From SHZI01 sp031409515 (GTDB lineage Bacteria > Pseudomonadota > Gammaproteobacteria > Steroidobacterales > GCA-2729495): DNA of 64,000 bases. Every line of letters begins with the position of its first letter. Position 1 is the first letter of the stretch. Below, one piece after another: positions 24,073-32,222 of the stretch. The translations under genes were made by a program, and so were the position numbers. The stretch covers positions 41,602 through 105,601 of the forward strand of contig JANNXJ010000005.1 in NCBI GenBank assembly GCA_031409515.1, in the 5' to 3' direction. Under the pieces are notes generated by a model. It did no database searches. It had not been told where the DNA came from and saw only the letters and a program-made list of their open reading frames with translations.

Positions 24073-26312
24073 GCCGACAACCTGTACAGGTAGATTGGGG
24101 AGGCGCGGGTTTCCAGAATCTGCTCGTCGGCGATATCGCCGCTGACTTCCAGTGCGCCGTTAACCGTGACCTCCTCCGCACTAAGGCGCGCCGCCAGTGG
24201 CAGCGCACGCATTGCCACCACCGTCCGGGTCCGGGTGGCAGGGTCAGCATTTGAGATGAAGCCGACGCCTGCCTGAGCGCCTTCATCAGAACCACGGTAC
24301 AGCAGCGGCGCCCAGCCCTGGGGCGAAGGAGTGGGTGCCGTGCTGCGCGGGACGCCGCGGAGTACTGCTCCCAGCCGCTCCAGTGGCGTATCGACGCGGT
24401 CTGTCAGGCCATTGAGGCCCCACTGCAGGTCCGAGCCGAACAGGAAGAGTTCGAGCTGGTCGCGGCCGCCCTCCAGATCGTCCCAGCGCAGCCGGCATCC
24501 GGCCGCGTCCGGCGTGGCGTGGGACTGGGGTTCGGGATGCGCAAGATCCTGCACCGTCACGAAGATCGGCAACCATCCGGTCGGCAAAAGCAATTCGGCG
24601 CAAAACTCATCACCAATGCTGGCGTCCTTCGCGGGAGGCCCCGAAATTCGCAGCCCGTCGGATGAAACATCGATTGCCAGTCCGAGCATCGCGCCTTGTT
24701 CAGTCTGTACGCGAACGGGAACAGGCAGGTGGAAGCGATATTCGTGCCGCCGGAACGAGGCCAGTCGAAGGGCGAAGCGGATTGCGGCGACTGCGATTAC
24801 CACAGTCAGGGCTGCCCAAAGTACGTTCGCCACCAGGGCCTCGGTCGGCAATCCACCGCCCCGGAGCTGAAAAAGTATTCCCGTGGGGATTGCGATGGCA
24901 TTCAAGCCGAGCACCATGTATTGGGGCCACAGGTTGCGCCGGGTAGCGTCCGCCTGCCCCATCTCCTTTGGCGTCACGGCGAAGCGGAGCCTACGCATGA
25001 AGAAGCCAAAGGTTGCCGTGATGAACACGGCGAACCGTAGCATGTTGTATTGCTCCGTGAGGATCGTGCGCCCGTAGCCGCGGGAAACCTCCTCGAACGC
25101 CCAGAAAGTGAGCAGGTAGTAGGGCACGAACCGCAGGAGAAATTCTGCGTTGACTTCAGCGATGGGCATGAGGCCCGTGGTTAGCACGACGACGGGAGCG
25201 AGGAAGAACAGGGCACGCTGCCAGCCCTCGAAATAGGCCAGCATCGTGGCCAGGTAGGCCAGGCGCTGCGGTAGCGACAGACCTGATGTGAAGAGCACTC
25301 CTTCCTGTCGCCAGACCTGCATGGCGCCCTGCCCCCAGCGAAGGCGCTGCCTGAAGAAGGGCATAGCCGTTGCCGGAGCCAGGCCGAAGGCCAGCGAGTG
25401 CCCGTAGTACACCGAGCGCCAGCCCCGCTTGTGCAGCCGTATGGAGGTGTGGATGTCCTCCGTCACCGACCCCGTGGCGAATCCACCGATGTCGTCGAGG
25501 GCCTTGCGGCGAATGACAGCGCAACTGCCGCAGAAGAAAGCCGCGTTCCACCGGTCCTTGCCGGCCTGGATCACCCGGAAGAACAGCGTCTGCTCGGTCC
25601 AGACACTGGAATTCTGGGCGTCTAGGCGGTGCTGGAACGAATCGAGATTGTAGAAATCCTGGGGCGTCTGGACGAAAGCCACCCGGCTGTCAGTGAAGAA
25701 CCCGAGCGTCTCCTGGAGGAACCCGGGAGCAGGGGCGTGGTCGGCATCGAAGATGGCGATAAATTCCGCCGACGTGTGGTCGAGCGCATTGTTCAGGTTG
25801 CCGGCCTTGGCGTGGGAATTCTCGGTGCGCGCCAGGTAGCGGCAGCCGATGTCCTCTGCCAGCAACCGCATCTCCGGCCGGTTGCCATCATCGAGCAGCC
25901 AGACCTCCGTGGCGTACTCCATCCGCTGGGCAGAACGGAGCGTACGGCGGACGATATCCACGGACTCGTTGATCGTCGGCACGAAGACAGCCACGCCCGA
26001 GTGTGCCGGGACCGGCAGGGGGACGCGCCGGCTCAGGCGCCAGCACATGAAGACCGACAGCACTGCGCAAATGAAGCCGAAGAGCTCGGCTGCGTACATC
26101 AGCACAGAAAAGACAGGCGCCCCGGGATTGAAACTGGTCGGTCGCCAGCTTAAGTACCAGATTCCAACCACGATAAAAAGCGCTACGACCGCCTTCTGGC
26201 CCGCCGACAATTCGGCATTGGCGGTCGCTCCGCGGAGGGGCACTGCATCTGTTTCGCCGACGGTCACCTGGAATCCCCACTGCCCAGCCGAGAGGCTGTC
26301 GTAACAAGGCAA
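24069..26312 (-). CDS. Cellulose synthase-like glycosyltransferase with PilZ domain
   Basis: Inner-membrane processive GT2 enzyme of 747 residues, BcsA-like. It has N-terminal membrane helices, the UDP-sugar motifs LLDDGNR and FDADHAP, TED (base), the QRLRWGQGA motif (QxxRW), then more helices and a PilZ domain with RHEYR and DVSSDGLRI, which fit the RxxxR and DxSxxG c-di-GMP motifs. About 150 further residues of unknown type follow. The polymer could be cellulose or another beta-glucan. The open frame starts with TTG at 26312; a GTG at 26267 is a good alternative. Only bcsS accompanies it. Confidence 0.87.
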   Translation of the reverse strand: MPCYDSLSAGQWGFQVTVGETDAVPLRGATANAELSAGQKAVVALFIVVGIWYLSWRPTSFNPGAPVFSVLMYAAELFGFICAVLSVFMCWRLSRRVPLPVPAHSGVAVFVPTINESVDIVRRTLRSAQRMEYATEVWLLDDGNRPEMRLLAEDIGCRYLARTENSHAKAGNLNNALDHTSAEFIAIFDADHAPAPGFLQETLGFFTDSRVAFVQTPQDFYNLDSFQHRLDAQNSSVWTEQTLFFRVIQAGKDRWNAAFFCGSCAVIRRKALDDIGGFATGSVTEDIHTSIRLHKRGWRSVYYGHSLAFGLAPATAMPFFRQRLRWGQGAMQVWRQEGVLFTSGLSLPQRLAYLATMLAYFEGWQRALFFLAPVVVLTTGLMPIAEVNAEFLLRFVPYYLLTFWAFEEVSRGYGRTILTEQYNMLRFAVFITATFGFFMRRLRFAVTPKEMGQADATRRNLWPQYMVLGLNAIAIPTGILFQLRGGGLPTEALVANVLWAALTVVIAVAAIRFALRLASFRRHEYRFHLPVPVRVQTEQGAMLGLAIDVSSDGLRISGPPAKDASIGDEFCAELLLPTGWLPIFVTVQDLAHPEPQSHATPDAAGCRLRWDDLEGGRDQLELFLFGSDLQWGLNGLTDRVDTPLERLGAVLRGVPRSTAPTPSPQGWAPLLYRGSDEGAQAGVGFISNADPATRTRTVVAMRALPLAARLSAEEVTVNGALEVSGDIADEQILETRASPIYLYRLSA

Positions 26313-26414
26313 TGAAGACTTTAGTTACACCCCCGCTCGCGTGCGGGTATCACGTCCCACTTCGCACCGATGGTTCCCGCCAGTACCGCGACCTGGCTCA
26401 CAAAGCGCCGCCCC

Positions 26415-26603
26415 TCAGTCCCGCCACTCCACCTCGTAACCCAGACCCAGGCGGAGCAGCCGCTGCAGAAGCGCCTCGTAGGACACGCCGCCATTGCGGG
26501 CAGCTTCGGCAAAGTCCTCGTCCTTGCTGAGGTTTGGAGTGCAGTTCGCCTCCAGCAGGTACATCCGGCCAGCGGGGCGCTGGCGGTGGGCTAGGTCAGG
26601 GCG
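26415..26603 (-). pseudogene. ATP-grasp (D-Ala-D-Ala ligase-like) C-terminal fragment
   Basis: An open minus-strand frame without a proper start encodes about 60 residues, including GRMYLLEANCTPNLSKDEDF and GGVSYEALLQRLLRLGL, ending at TGA 26415-26417. This is the metal-binding Glu/Asn segment and last helix of D-Ala-D-Ala ligase-like ATP-grasp enzymes. The upstream part is missing and repeat X lies next to the break at 26612. The gene was truncated by rearrangement. Confidence 0.65.
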
Positions 26604-26611
26604 TCAGACGC

Positions 26612-26652
26612 GGTGCGCTGACATCGCCTGCTCGGGGCGGGCTGGCTACCAA
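26612..26652. repeat. Dispersed repeat X, 41-base copy
   Basis: Exact copy of 23125-23165. It adjoins the broken end of the ATP-grasp fragment. The 26653-26705 stretch that follows has nothing I recognise. Confidence 0.75.
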
Positions 26653-26705
26653 TGGGCGGCGAACGAGCCGCCGGGCCCGGCCCTGGGCCGGAGCCCTGAT
26701 CCTGG

Positions 26706-27008
26706 TCAAAGCTCTGTCTCCGGATAACCTGCCTCACGTTGATGCCGGATCGCCAGAATCAGGACGGCGTCGTGGGCTTGTTCAAAGCTGTAAAGCGCTA
26801 CATACCCGGAGCGACCACGCGAGATGACCAGTTCGTGCAACCCGGACTCGACCGGGCGGCCAATCAATGGGTGACGCCCGAGCACGAGCACTGCTTCTTC
26901 AATCAGATCGAGCGTCGCTCCTGCAGCCCGAGGGTCGCTGTCCAGCAGGAAATCTCCGAGTCGCTCCAGGTCTCGAAGTGCCTGTGAGGAGTAGATCAGT
27001 CGCGCCAA
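26706..27008 (-). CDS. RelE/ParE-family toxin
   Basis: A 100-residue RelE/ParE-fold protein: YSSQALRDLERLGDFL at the N-terminus, LGRHPLIGRPVESGLHELVISRGRSGYVALY in two parts through the beta core and ILAIRHQREAGY at the end. ParE members poison gyrase; other members cut mRNA. The upstream antitoxin gene overlaps it by 13 bases, the usual order for ParDE. Confidence 0.85.
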   Translation of the reverse strand: MARLIYSSQALRDLERLGDFLLDSDPRAAGATLDLIEEAVLVLGRHPLIGRPVESGLHELVISRGRSGYVALYSFEQAHDAVLILAIRHQREAGYPETEL

Positions 27009-27280
27009 GATTTCGCCTTCGGTCTGGTGAGCTCTTTTCCAGCCAGACGACTGCGCAGATAGGTGTGTACTTCACCCGCAGCGTAACCCTTGCCACTCTT
27101 CAGCATTGAGCTTCTTGCCCTTGTGGCTTCCGCGACAAAATGCGCACGGGTCTCTGCTGTGATTGCAGCCTGCTCAATGGCGCTCACCATGAAGGCGTGG
27201 GGAGTGATCCCCTGCTTCTTTGCGGCCATGATTGCACGCTGCTTGATCTCGGCAGGTAACTTGAGTGATGTGGTGGCCAT
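26996..27280 (-). CDS. Ribbon-helix-helix antitoxin (ParD/CopG-like)
   Basis: A 94-residue protein with an N-terminal ribbon-helix-helix (TTSLKLPAEIKQRAIMAAKK then GITPHAFMVSAIEQAA), followed by a helical, basic C-terminal region that would bind the toxin. It probably represses its own operon; an imperfect inverted repeat lies upstream at 27301-27320. The overlap with the toxin gene supports a bona fide toxin-antitoxin pair. Confidence 0.82.
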   Translation of the reverse strand: MATTSLKLPAEIKQRAIMAAKKQGITPHAFMVSAIEQAAITAETRAHFVAEATRARSSMLKSGKGYAAGEVHTYLRSRLAGKELTRPKAKSWRD

Positions 27281-27300
27281 GAATCTGCCCAGCGGGTATA

Positions 27301-27320
27301 GGTGCTAACAAGGTAACACC
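27301..27320 (-). promoter_or_regulatory. Candidate antitoxin operator
   Basis: The imperfect inverted repeat GGTGCTAACAAGGTAACACC lies 20 bases upstream of the antitoxin start, where an RHH repressor would be expected to bind. No clear -35 is visible. Confidence 0.35.
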
Positions 27321-27429
27321 TGGGTGGGGCTGGATTCAACGGAGGACTCCGTCGCCGACCGGTTCCTGAAGGGAAACGGCAGATCCGGGGCCGGTCATCT
27401 GCTTGCTGGGACTTGCTGCCAGCCAGTAC

Positions 27430-28692
27430 TCAGGTTGGCTGACTGAAGGCGTCGAACGTGGCCGCGTCGACCGGGCGGCTGAACAGGTAGCCCTGGCCGA
27501 CATCGCAGCCCATCGCCACCAGCGCCTGGCGCATCTCTTCCGTCTCGATGCCCTCCGCAACGACTTCCAGCCCCATCGCATGGCCCAGCTGGATAATGGA
27601 CTCCACCAGCCGCCGGTCCTTCTCGCTGTGATCGATGTTCTGGACGAACGACTTGTCGATCTTCAGTTCGTCCGCCGGCAGGTTCTTCAGGTAGGCCAGG
27701 CTCGAGTACCCGGTACCGAAGTCATCGATCGACACCCTGACACCGCAGGACCGCAGCTGATGCAGGCGCCGTGTGCTGGCATCGGGGTCCAGCATCAGGG
27801 CGGTCTCCGTGATCTCCAGCACCAGCCGGTCCATTGGGAAGTTCCAGATGCTGCTCACGTCGGCAATGAGCTCACCGAGGTCTGCATCGGCCAGGTTGGT
27901 CGGTGAGGCATTCACCGAGATGGTGAACCCGGGCCAGCGCTGAACCCACGCCGCCGCCTGGCGCATGCTGGTATTGAGGACGAAGCGCAGCAGAGTCCGG
28001 GCGCTGTCGGTCCCCTCCATGGCCGGGATGAACTGCAGCGGCGAGATCAGGCCCCGTTCCGGGTGTCGCCACCGGGCCAGGGCCTCGGCGCCGCTCAGCG
28101 CACCGCTGGCCAGATTGACCTTGGGCTGGAAATGCAGCTCGAACTCCCCCCGGTGCAGCGCATCGTCGACCTCAAACCAGGCCGACTGGGCCGTGGATTC
28201 GGCGCTTTCCAGGGCGGCCGAGTAGGCCACATGCGGCCTGTCACTGCGCGCGGCCTCCCGGATCGCTACCTCGCACTGCCGGAGCAGCTCGCCCGCCGTC
28301 GAGGCGATCGCAGGCAGGAAGGACACGCCCGCCCGGGCCCGGAGCCGGGCCCGCCCCTCGGCGACCTCGACCGACTCGGACGCCACGCGAATCGCCTTCT
28401 CGGCCGCCAGTACGGCGTGCCCGGCGTGGAGCGGGTTGCACACGAGCAGGCCGAACACCCCGCTGGCCAGGGCGACGATGCGGTCCTGGGGCCTGCGGAT
28501 GGCCGCCATCCGCTCGGCGACCCGCGCGAGAACCTCGTCACCCGCGGAATAGCCGAGTGACTTGTTGACTTCCCCCACGCCATCGAGCCGCAGGAGGACC
28601 AGTGCAATCTCCTTCACCCCGCGTTGCGCGCGCAGATCGTCGATCTCGCGCAGCAGTTGCGAGTAGCCACCTCTGGCGGTTGCACCAGGCAT
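27430..28692 (-). CDS. EAL-domain c-di-GMP phosphodiesterase with degenerate GGDEF
   Basis: A 420-residue cytoplasmic protein. Residues ~10-165 form a GGDEF domain whose signature reads ASGVF, so it should not make c-di-GMP. Residues ~175-415 form an EAL domain with all expected catalytic and metal residues: EALARW, SVNAS, LEITET, IDDFGTGYSSL, LKIDKSF, AEGIE and GQGYLFSRP. It should therefore degrade c-di-GMP. I used the ATG at 28692 because the longer frame would run into the HD-GYP gene 12 bases upstream. No membrane or sensor domain is present. Confidence 0.9.
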   Translation of the reverse strand: MPGATARGGYSQLLREIDDLRAQRGVKEIALVLLRLDGVGEVNKSLGYSAGDEVLARVAERMAAIRRPQDRIVALASGVFGLLVCNPLHAGHAVLAAEKAIRVASESVEVAEGRARLRARAGVSFLPAIASTAGELLRQCEVAIREAARSDRPHVAYSAALESAESTAQSAWFEVDDALHRGEFELHFQPKVNLASGALSGAEALARWRHPERGLISPLQFIPAMEGTDSARTLLRFVLNTSMRQAAAWVQRWPGFTISVNASPTNLADADLGELIADVSSIWNFPMDRLVLEITETALMLDPDASTRRLHQLRSCGVRVSIDDFGTGYSSLAYLKNLPADELKIDKSFVQNIDHSEKDRRLVESIIQLGHAMGLEVVAEGIETEEMRQALVAMGCDVGQGYLFSRPVDAATFDAFSQPT

Positions 28693-28703
28693 GGCACCTT
28701 CGC

Positions 28704-30032
28704 CTAGGCGAAGTAGTCCTTGGGATCCAGGCCGTAGGCGCCGGGCTCCAGGCCGGAGACGATCCACCGGGCGCCGGGATCTGTGGCGTTGTCGGGGACC
28801 TTCCGGAGGTCGAGCGTGGCGTGGGAAGGCCGGGGCTTCTTGCTGGCGTCAAGGACCAGCATGACCTTGGGCCGCAGCCGCCGGATCCGGTTCTGTTCGA
28901 TGACGATGGCAACTTCACCGGTGTTCAGTTCCACCAGCGAGCCGGAGGGAAACATGCCGAGCGCCTGCACGAACTGCTCCACCAGCTCGCGCTGGTAGGC
29001 AGTTCCCGCGAGACCGTTCAGCTCCCGGATGGCGTCATAGGGGGACTTGGCAGGGGCGTAGGGGCGCTTGGTGGTCATCGCATCGAACGAATCGATCAGG
29101 CCGGCGATGCGGCCGAAGACCGGGATGTCCGCGCCCGCGAGGCCCTTGGGGTACCCGGAGCCGTCGTGCCGCTCGTGGTGACAGTCGATCATCGCGATCA
29201 CGTCTGCATTGACCCCCGGCGTGGTGCGCACCAGCTTGGCGCCGACGGCGACGTGCTCCTCCACGATGCGCCGTTCGCCGTCTTCAAGCGGCCCCTGCTT
29301 CTGGAGAATTTCCTCGGGAATCTGCGCCTTTCCCAGGTCCAGCAGCAGCCCACCCATGGCCAGGGTGTCCAGGCCCGTCCTGTCGAAACCGAGGTGACGG
29401 CCCAGGATGACCGCCCACACTGACGTCGCGAGGGAGTGATGGTAGGCGTAGGCATCCCGCTTGCGCAGCTGCACGAGCCAGGCCATGGCGTCCTGGTTGC
29501 GCATGACGCTGTCGATCATGGGCGAGATCGCCACCTTCAGCTTCGCTGAATCCAGCCCGTCGCCCTTGCGCAGCTGGCCCAGCACTTCGTTCAGCACCGT
29601 CGCAGCGGTATCGTAGGCAACCGTTGCCTGTCGCGCCTCGACGTGGGTGGGCACTGCGTTCCGGTACTGCTTCGAGAGGAATCTTGCCGCCAGCGCACCG
29701 GAACGATCCAGCTGTGCGATGGCGTCGAACAATCGCCACCACAGGCTTGGTGGCTTGGCATGGACCCGGCGGTTGACTGGCTTCGCGAGGGACGACGAGT
29801 ACTTTTCCTTCTGCTCCCGGGCTGCGAGTACCTTGGCCTCGGAGACAGCGCTGCGGCCAACGTCAACGTAGACGTGCCGGCAGAACTGGCGAAGCTGCCT
29901 GAGGTCCTTGTCGTCCTGGATTGCGAAGCCCTGGAACAGGAATGGCGTTTCCAGCCACGGCCGGTCGAGCTGGGACACGTACATCCCGTGTTCCAGGTCC
30001 GCGGTGGCCACTTTCAGACGCTTTTCGGGCAT
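28704..30032 (-). CDS. HD-GYP domain protein with DUF3391-type N-terminus
   Basis: A 442-residue protein with an N-terminal DUF3391-like region (LEHGMYVSQLDRPWLETPFLFQ in two blocks) and a C-terminal HD-GYP domain. The GYP part is intact (HHERHDGSGYPKGL), but the HD pair reads LLLDLGK, so the first metal His is Leu. The protein may have reduced or no c-di-GMP phosphodiesterase activity, or be a receptor. The ATG at 30032 is used; an upstream TTG is in frame. It is transcribed with the EAL gene. Confidence 0.87.
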   Translation of the reverse strand: MPEKRLKVATADLEHGMYVSQLDRPWLETPFLFQGFAIQDDKDLRQLRQFCRHVYVDVGRSAVSEAKVLAAREQKEKYSSSLAKPVNRRVHAKPPSLWWRLFDAIAQLDRSGALAARFLSKQYRNAVPTHVEARQATVAYDTAATVLNEVLGQLRKGDGLDSAKLKVAISPMIDSVMRNQDAMAWLVQLRKRDAYAYHHSLATSVWAVILGRHLGFDRTGLDTLAMGGLLLDLGKAQIPEEILQKQGPLEDGERRIVEEHVAVGAKLVRTTPGVNADVIAMIDCHHERHDGSGYPKGLAGADIPVFGRIAGLIDSFDAMTTKRPYAPAKSPYDAIRELNGLAGTAYQRELVEQFVQALGMFPSGSLVELNTGEVAIVIEQNRIRRLRPKVMLVLDASKKPRPSHATLDLRKVPDNATDPGARWIVSGLEPGAYGLDPKDYFA

Positions 30033-30321
30033 AGGAGGAAGCAACGCTGCACCGGCAGGCCCGGTAACCGTTGTCCATAATATGGTTCACGCCCGTGGAT
30101 TGAGGGGTAAGGGGGTCACACTTCGTGGCTGGAACAGGGCATTGTCCCATCCAGGCCGCTACTGGGCAGCCTGGATGTGATGCCGGTCACGCGCGTCAGC
30201 CTGGCCTTTGCGAAGCCGTGCAACCTCTCGATCTCCTCGTCCAGGTCCGCAATGGCGCAGGCCGACGTGCAGCGACGGGCGAGCTTGCTCACGATCTCCG
30301 GCGGTGGACACCCGAACACCG
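30033..30321. other. Gene-poor stretch upstream of the HD-GYP gene
   Basis: No reading frame here has recognisable homology. It must hold the promoter of the HD-GYP/EAL pair on the minus strand; ATTATGGACA near 30080 contains a possible -10, without a convincing -35. Confidence 0.4.
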
Positions 30322-30432
30322 GCCGAGCGCCATCGGGTGATGAGCTGGGCACAGCGGCGGTCGGGTGCGAGTGGTGGCCTGCCTCGAGGACCCGCTGGTC
30401 ATTAAGAAGATCCTGGAACATCTCGCCAGGAG
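30322..30432 (+). mobile_element. IS91-family transposase C-terminal remnant 2
   Basis: AERHRVMSWAQRRS is encoded from 30322, then a deletion of about 47 bases relative to the 46.7-kb copy removes the zinc-binding CxxC segment and shifts the frame, after which VRVVACLEDPLVIKKILEHLA is found. Two diagnostic blocks of the IS91 C-terminus are therefore present but cannot be read as one protein. Confidence 0.78.
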
Positions 30433-30589
30433 CGGGTCCGCCACCGCGGGCGTTGTGTGGCGCGGCGCTTATGCCGTCTCTGACAAGGTCAACGTGGGCT
30501 TCAGCTACTTCATCAACACCTTCGACCAGGATGTGGGTACCGAGCAGGACTACGACCGGCTCCAGCTGGACCTGAACGTCGCTTATTGA
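30433..30589 (+). pseudogene. 3' end of a porin-like gene
   Basis: Fused in frame after the IS91 remnant, about 50 codons encode AYAVSDKVNVGFSYFIN and DYDRLQLDLNVAY, ending in an aromatic residue. This looks like the last strands of an outer-membrane porin (Porin_5-like). The rest of the gene is absent and a strong terminator follows at 30608, as expected for a genuine gene end. Confidence 0.6.
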
Positions 30590-30607
30590 TTACTGGACCA
30601 GGGGAAG

Positions 30608-30638
30608 GGGGCGGCATCCGACGATGCCGCCCCTTTTT
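30608..30638 (+). terminator. Intrinsic terminator after the porin fragment
   Basis: An 11-bp GC-rich stem (30608-30618 with 30623-30633), loop CGAC, followed by five T residues. Confidence 0.9.
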
Positions 30639-31046
30639 CTTGTGCGAACCGGAATCATCGGGGACGACGAGAGTACCGAGCGGCAAGTCGGTCTGGTCGC
30701 GCCGGGCACCCCGCGTGCGGAGCGTGCAGCCCATTACCGACGCGCGCGTCCACCCGTCCTCGCTGGAACGCCACTGGTCGGCGCCTTCGTTGGCATGGCG
30801 GAATTGTGAGGGCCATCACAAACGCCGGCCCCAGGCATGGGCAACCGTGCTCTCGACGTATACCCATCAAGTATCTGATATTAATAGCCTTTCACCCCCG
30901 TGTGGCAGGAGGGTAAGGCCGCCTCCCAACCCGCCCCAATGCCCGGTCGCCGCGCCAAACCGGCTACCCGGTGTGAAGCCCGACAACATTTTCCCCTGGC
31001 CGAGTGCGTACGTTCGCACCCATCTGAGACACGGAACGAACACGCC
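30639..31046. other. Non-coding stretch before the pilin operon
   Basis: About 400 bases without a supported gene. It must contain the promoter for fimT and the following minor pilins. An AT-rich patch (GTATACCCATCAAGTATCTG then ATATTAATAG, about 30857-30886) is the most promoter-like part, but I cannot define -35 and -10 boxes or a sigma-54 site with confidence. Confidence 0.4.
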
Positions 31047-31613
31047 ATGCCTCGTCCTCACTACAACCAACGCGGCTTCACGCTTACCGAGCTGCTAACC
31101 GCACTCGCGGTGGCAGCCATTGGACTGTCCCTGGCGGCCCCTGGCTTCCAGGAACTGACAAGCAGCAGCCGGCGCACGACCTCAATCAACTCCCTCGTCT
31201 CAACCCTGCATCGCGCCAGGAGCGAAGCCGTGACGCGGAACCAGCAGGTGACGGTTTGCCCCAGTGACAACGGGACCAGCTGCGTGGATGGGGCAGCCTG
31301 GAACGACGGCTGGATCGCCTTTCCGGACCCCGACCAGGATCGACAGGTGAGCGGGGACGAGCAGGTGCTGGTGGCCGGGCCGGGCGTCCAGCGCCTGAAT
31401 ATCGACAGCGAGGAGTTTGGCGACTTCATCGTCTTCCGTCCCAGTGGTCGCATCATGGTGAATAACGTTGCCGAGAACTCGGGCCAGTTCACGTTCTGCG
31501 ACGACGGCGGCGCAGGCAAGGCGAGAGTTGCAATCATTGAAGCGAGTGGCCATCCCAGGCTGTCGGAAGTCCAGTTCGACGGTGCGGCCCCCAACTGTCC
31601 GGATGCAGGGTGA
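31047..31613 (+). CDS. fimT: Type IV pilus minor pilin FimT/GspH family
   Basis: A 188-residue pseudopilin with a class III leader MPRPHYNQRG cut before FTLTELLTALAVAAIGLSLA; Glu at +5 is present. The GspH/FimT fold follows (LHRARSEAVTRNQQVTVCPS, NDGWIAF). The ATG at 31047 leaves a short leader, so I ignored the longer upstream frame. It is the first gene of the minor pilin operon and overlaps pilV by four bases. Confidence 0.9.
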   Translation: MPRPHYNQRGFTLTELLTALAVAAIGLSLAAPGFQELTSSSRRTTSINSLVSTLHRARSEAVTRNQQVTVCPSDNGTSCVDGAAWNDGWIAFPDPDQDRQVSGDEQVLVAGPGVQRLNIDSEEFGDFIVFRPSGRIMVNNVAENSGQFTFCDDGGAGKARVAIIEASGHPRLSEVQFDGAAPNCPDAG

Positions 31614-32215
31614 GGACTCGGGTCGTGAGGCATGCCAACTGTCATCCCGGTCTCCAGCGCGGTTTTGGCCTCATCGAGGTTCTGATTACCATGCTGGTGC
31701 TGGCCGTAGGAATGCTAGCTGCAGCTTCGCTTGAGCTGTTCTCAAAACGATCCAATTTCGACGCGGCCCAGCGCACCGCTGCCGCAAACCTTGCCCAGGA
31801 TCTGCTCGAGCGGATGCGGAGCAATCCGGAGGGCCTGATTGACTATATCCCCGCCGCAGAAATCGGCGGCGGCACACTCGGCAACGCCCCACCCAGCGAT
31901 TGTGGTGACCCGGTCACCGCCTGCAATGCGACGGACGTGGCGAACTTTGACCTGTGGCAGTGGGAGCAGGCCGTCGACGGCGCAATGGAGCAGACCGACG
32001 GCGTGGCGACCGGCGGCCTCGCGCAGCCAACCGCTTGCATCGCGGGCCCCCTCGCCGGCGGCACGGGCAACTACGAAGTGGCCATTGCCTGGCGTGGCAT
32101 GAACGAGACCACGGATCCGGACGTGGACGATTGTGGGGCCGGCAGTGGCAAATACGGTGACAACGACACTTACCGTCGCGTGCTGGTGATCCGGACATTT
32201 ATAAATGCAACGTGA
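31610..32215 (+). CDS. pilV: Type IV pilus minor pilin PilV
   Basis: A 201-residue minor pilin; the GTG start overlaps the fimT stop (GTGA). Prepilin peptidase site is QRG before FGLIEVLITMLVLAVGMLA, with Glu at +5. The region AANLAQDLLERMRSNPEG is typical of PilV. Four or more cysteines in the globular part may form disulphides. Confidence 0.9.
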   Translation: MRTRVVRHANCHPGLQRGFGLIEVLITMLVLAVGMLAAASLELFSKRSNFDAAQRTAAANLAQDLLERMRSNPEGLIDYIPAAEIGGGTLGNAPPSDCGDPVTACNATDVANFDLWQWEQAVDGAMEQTDGVATGGLAQPTACIAGPLAGGTGNYEVAIAWRGMNETTDPDVDDCGAGSGKYGDNDTYRRVLVIRTFINAT

Positions 32216-32222
32216 GCACGCC

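Noticed and set aside
30116..30421. 101-codon minus-strand frame upstream of the IS91 remnant
   Set aside because: Part of it is antisense to IS91 remnant sequence, and the remaining segment (DLDEEIERLHGF) matches nothing I recognise.
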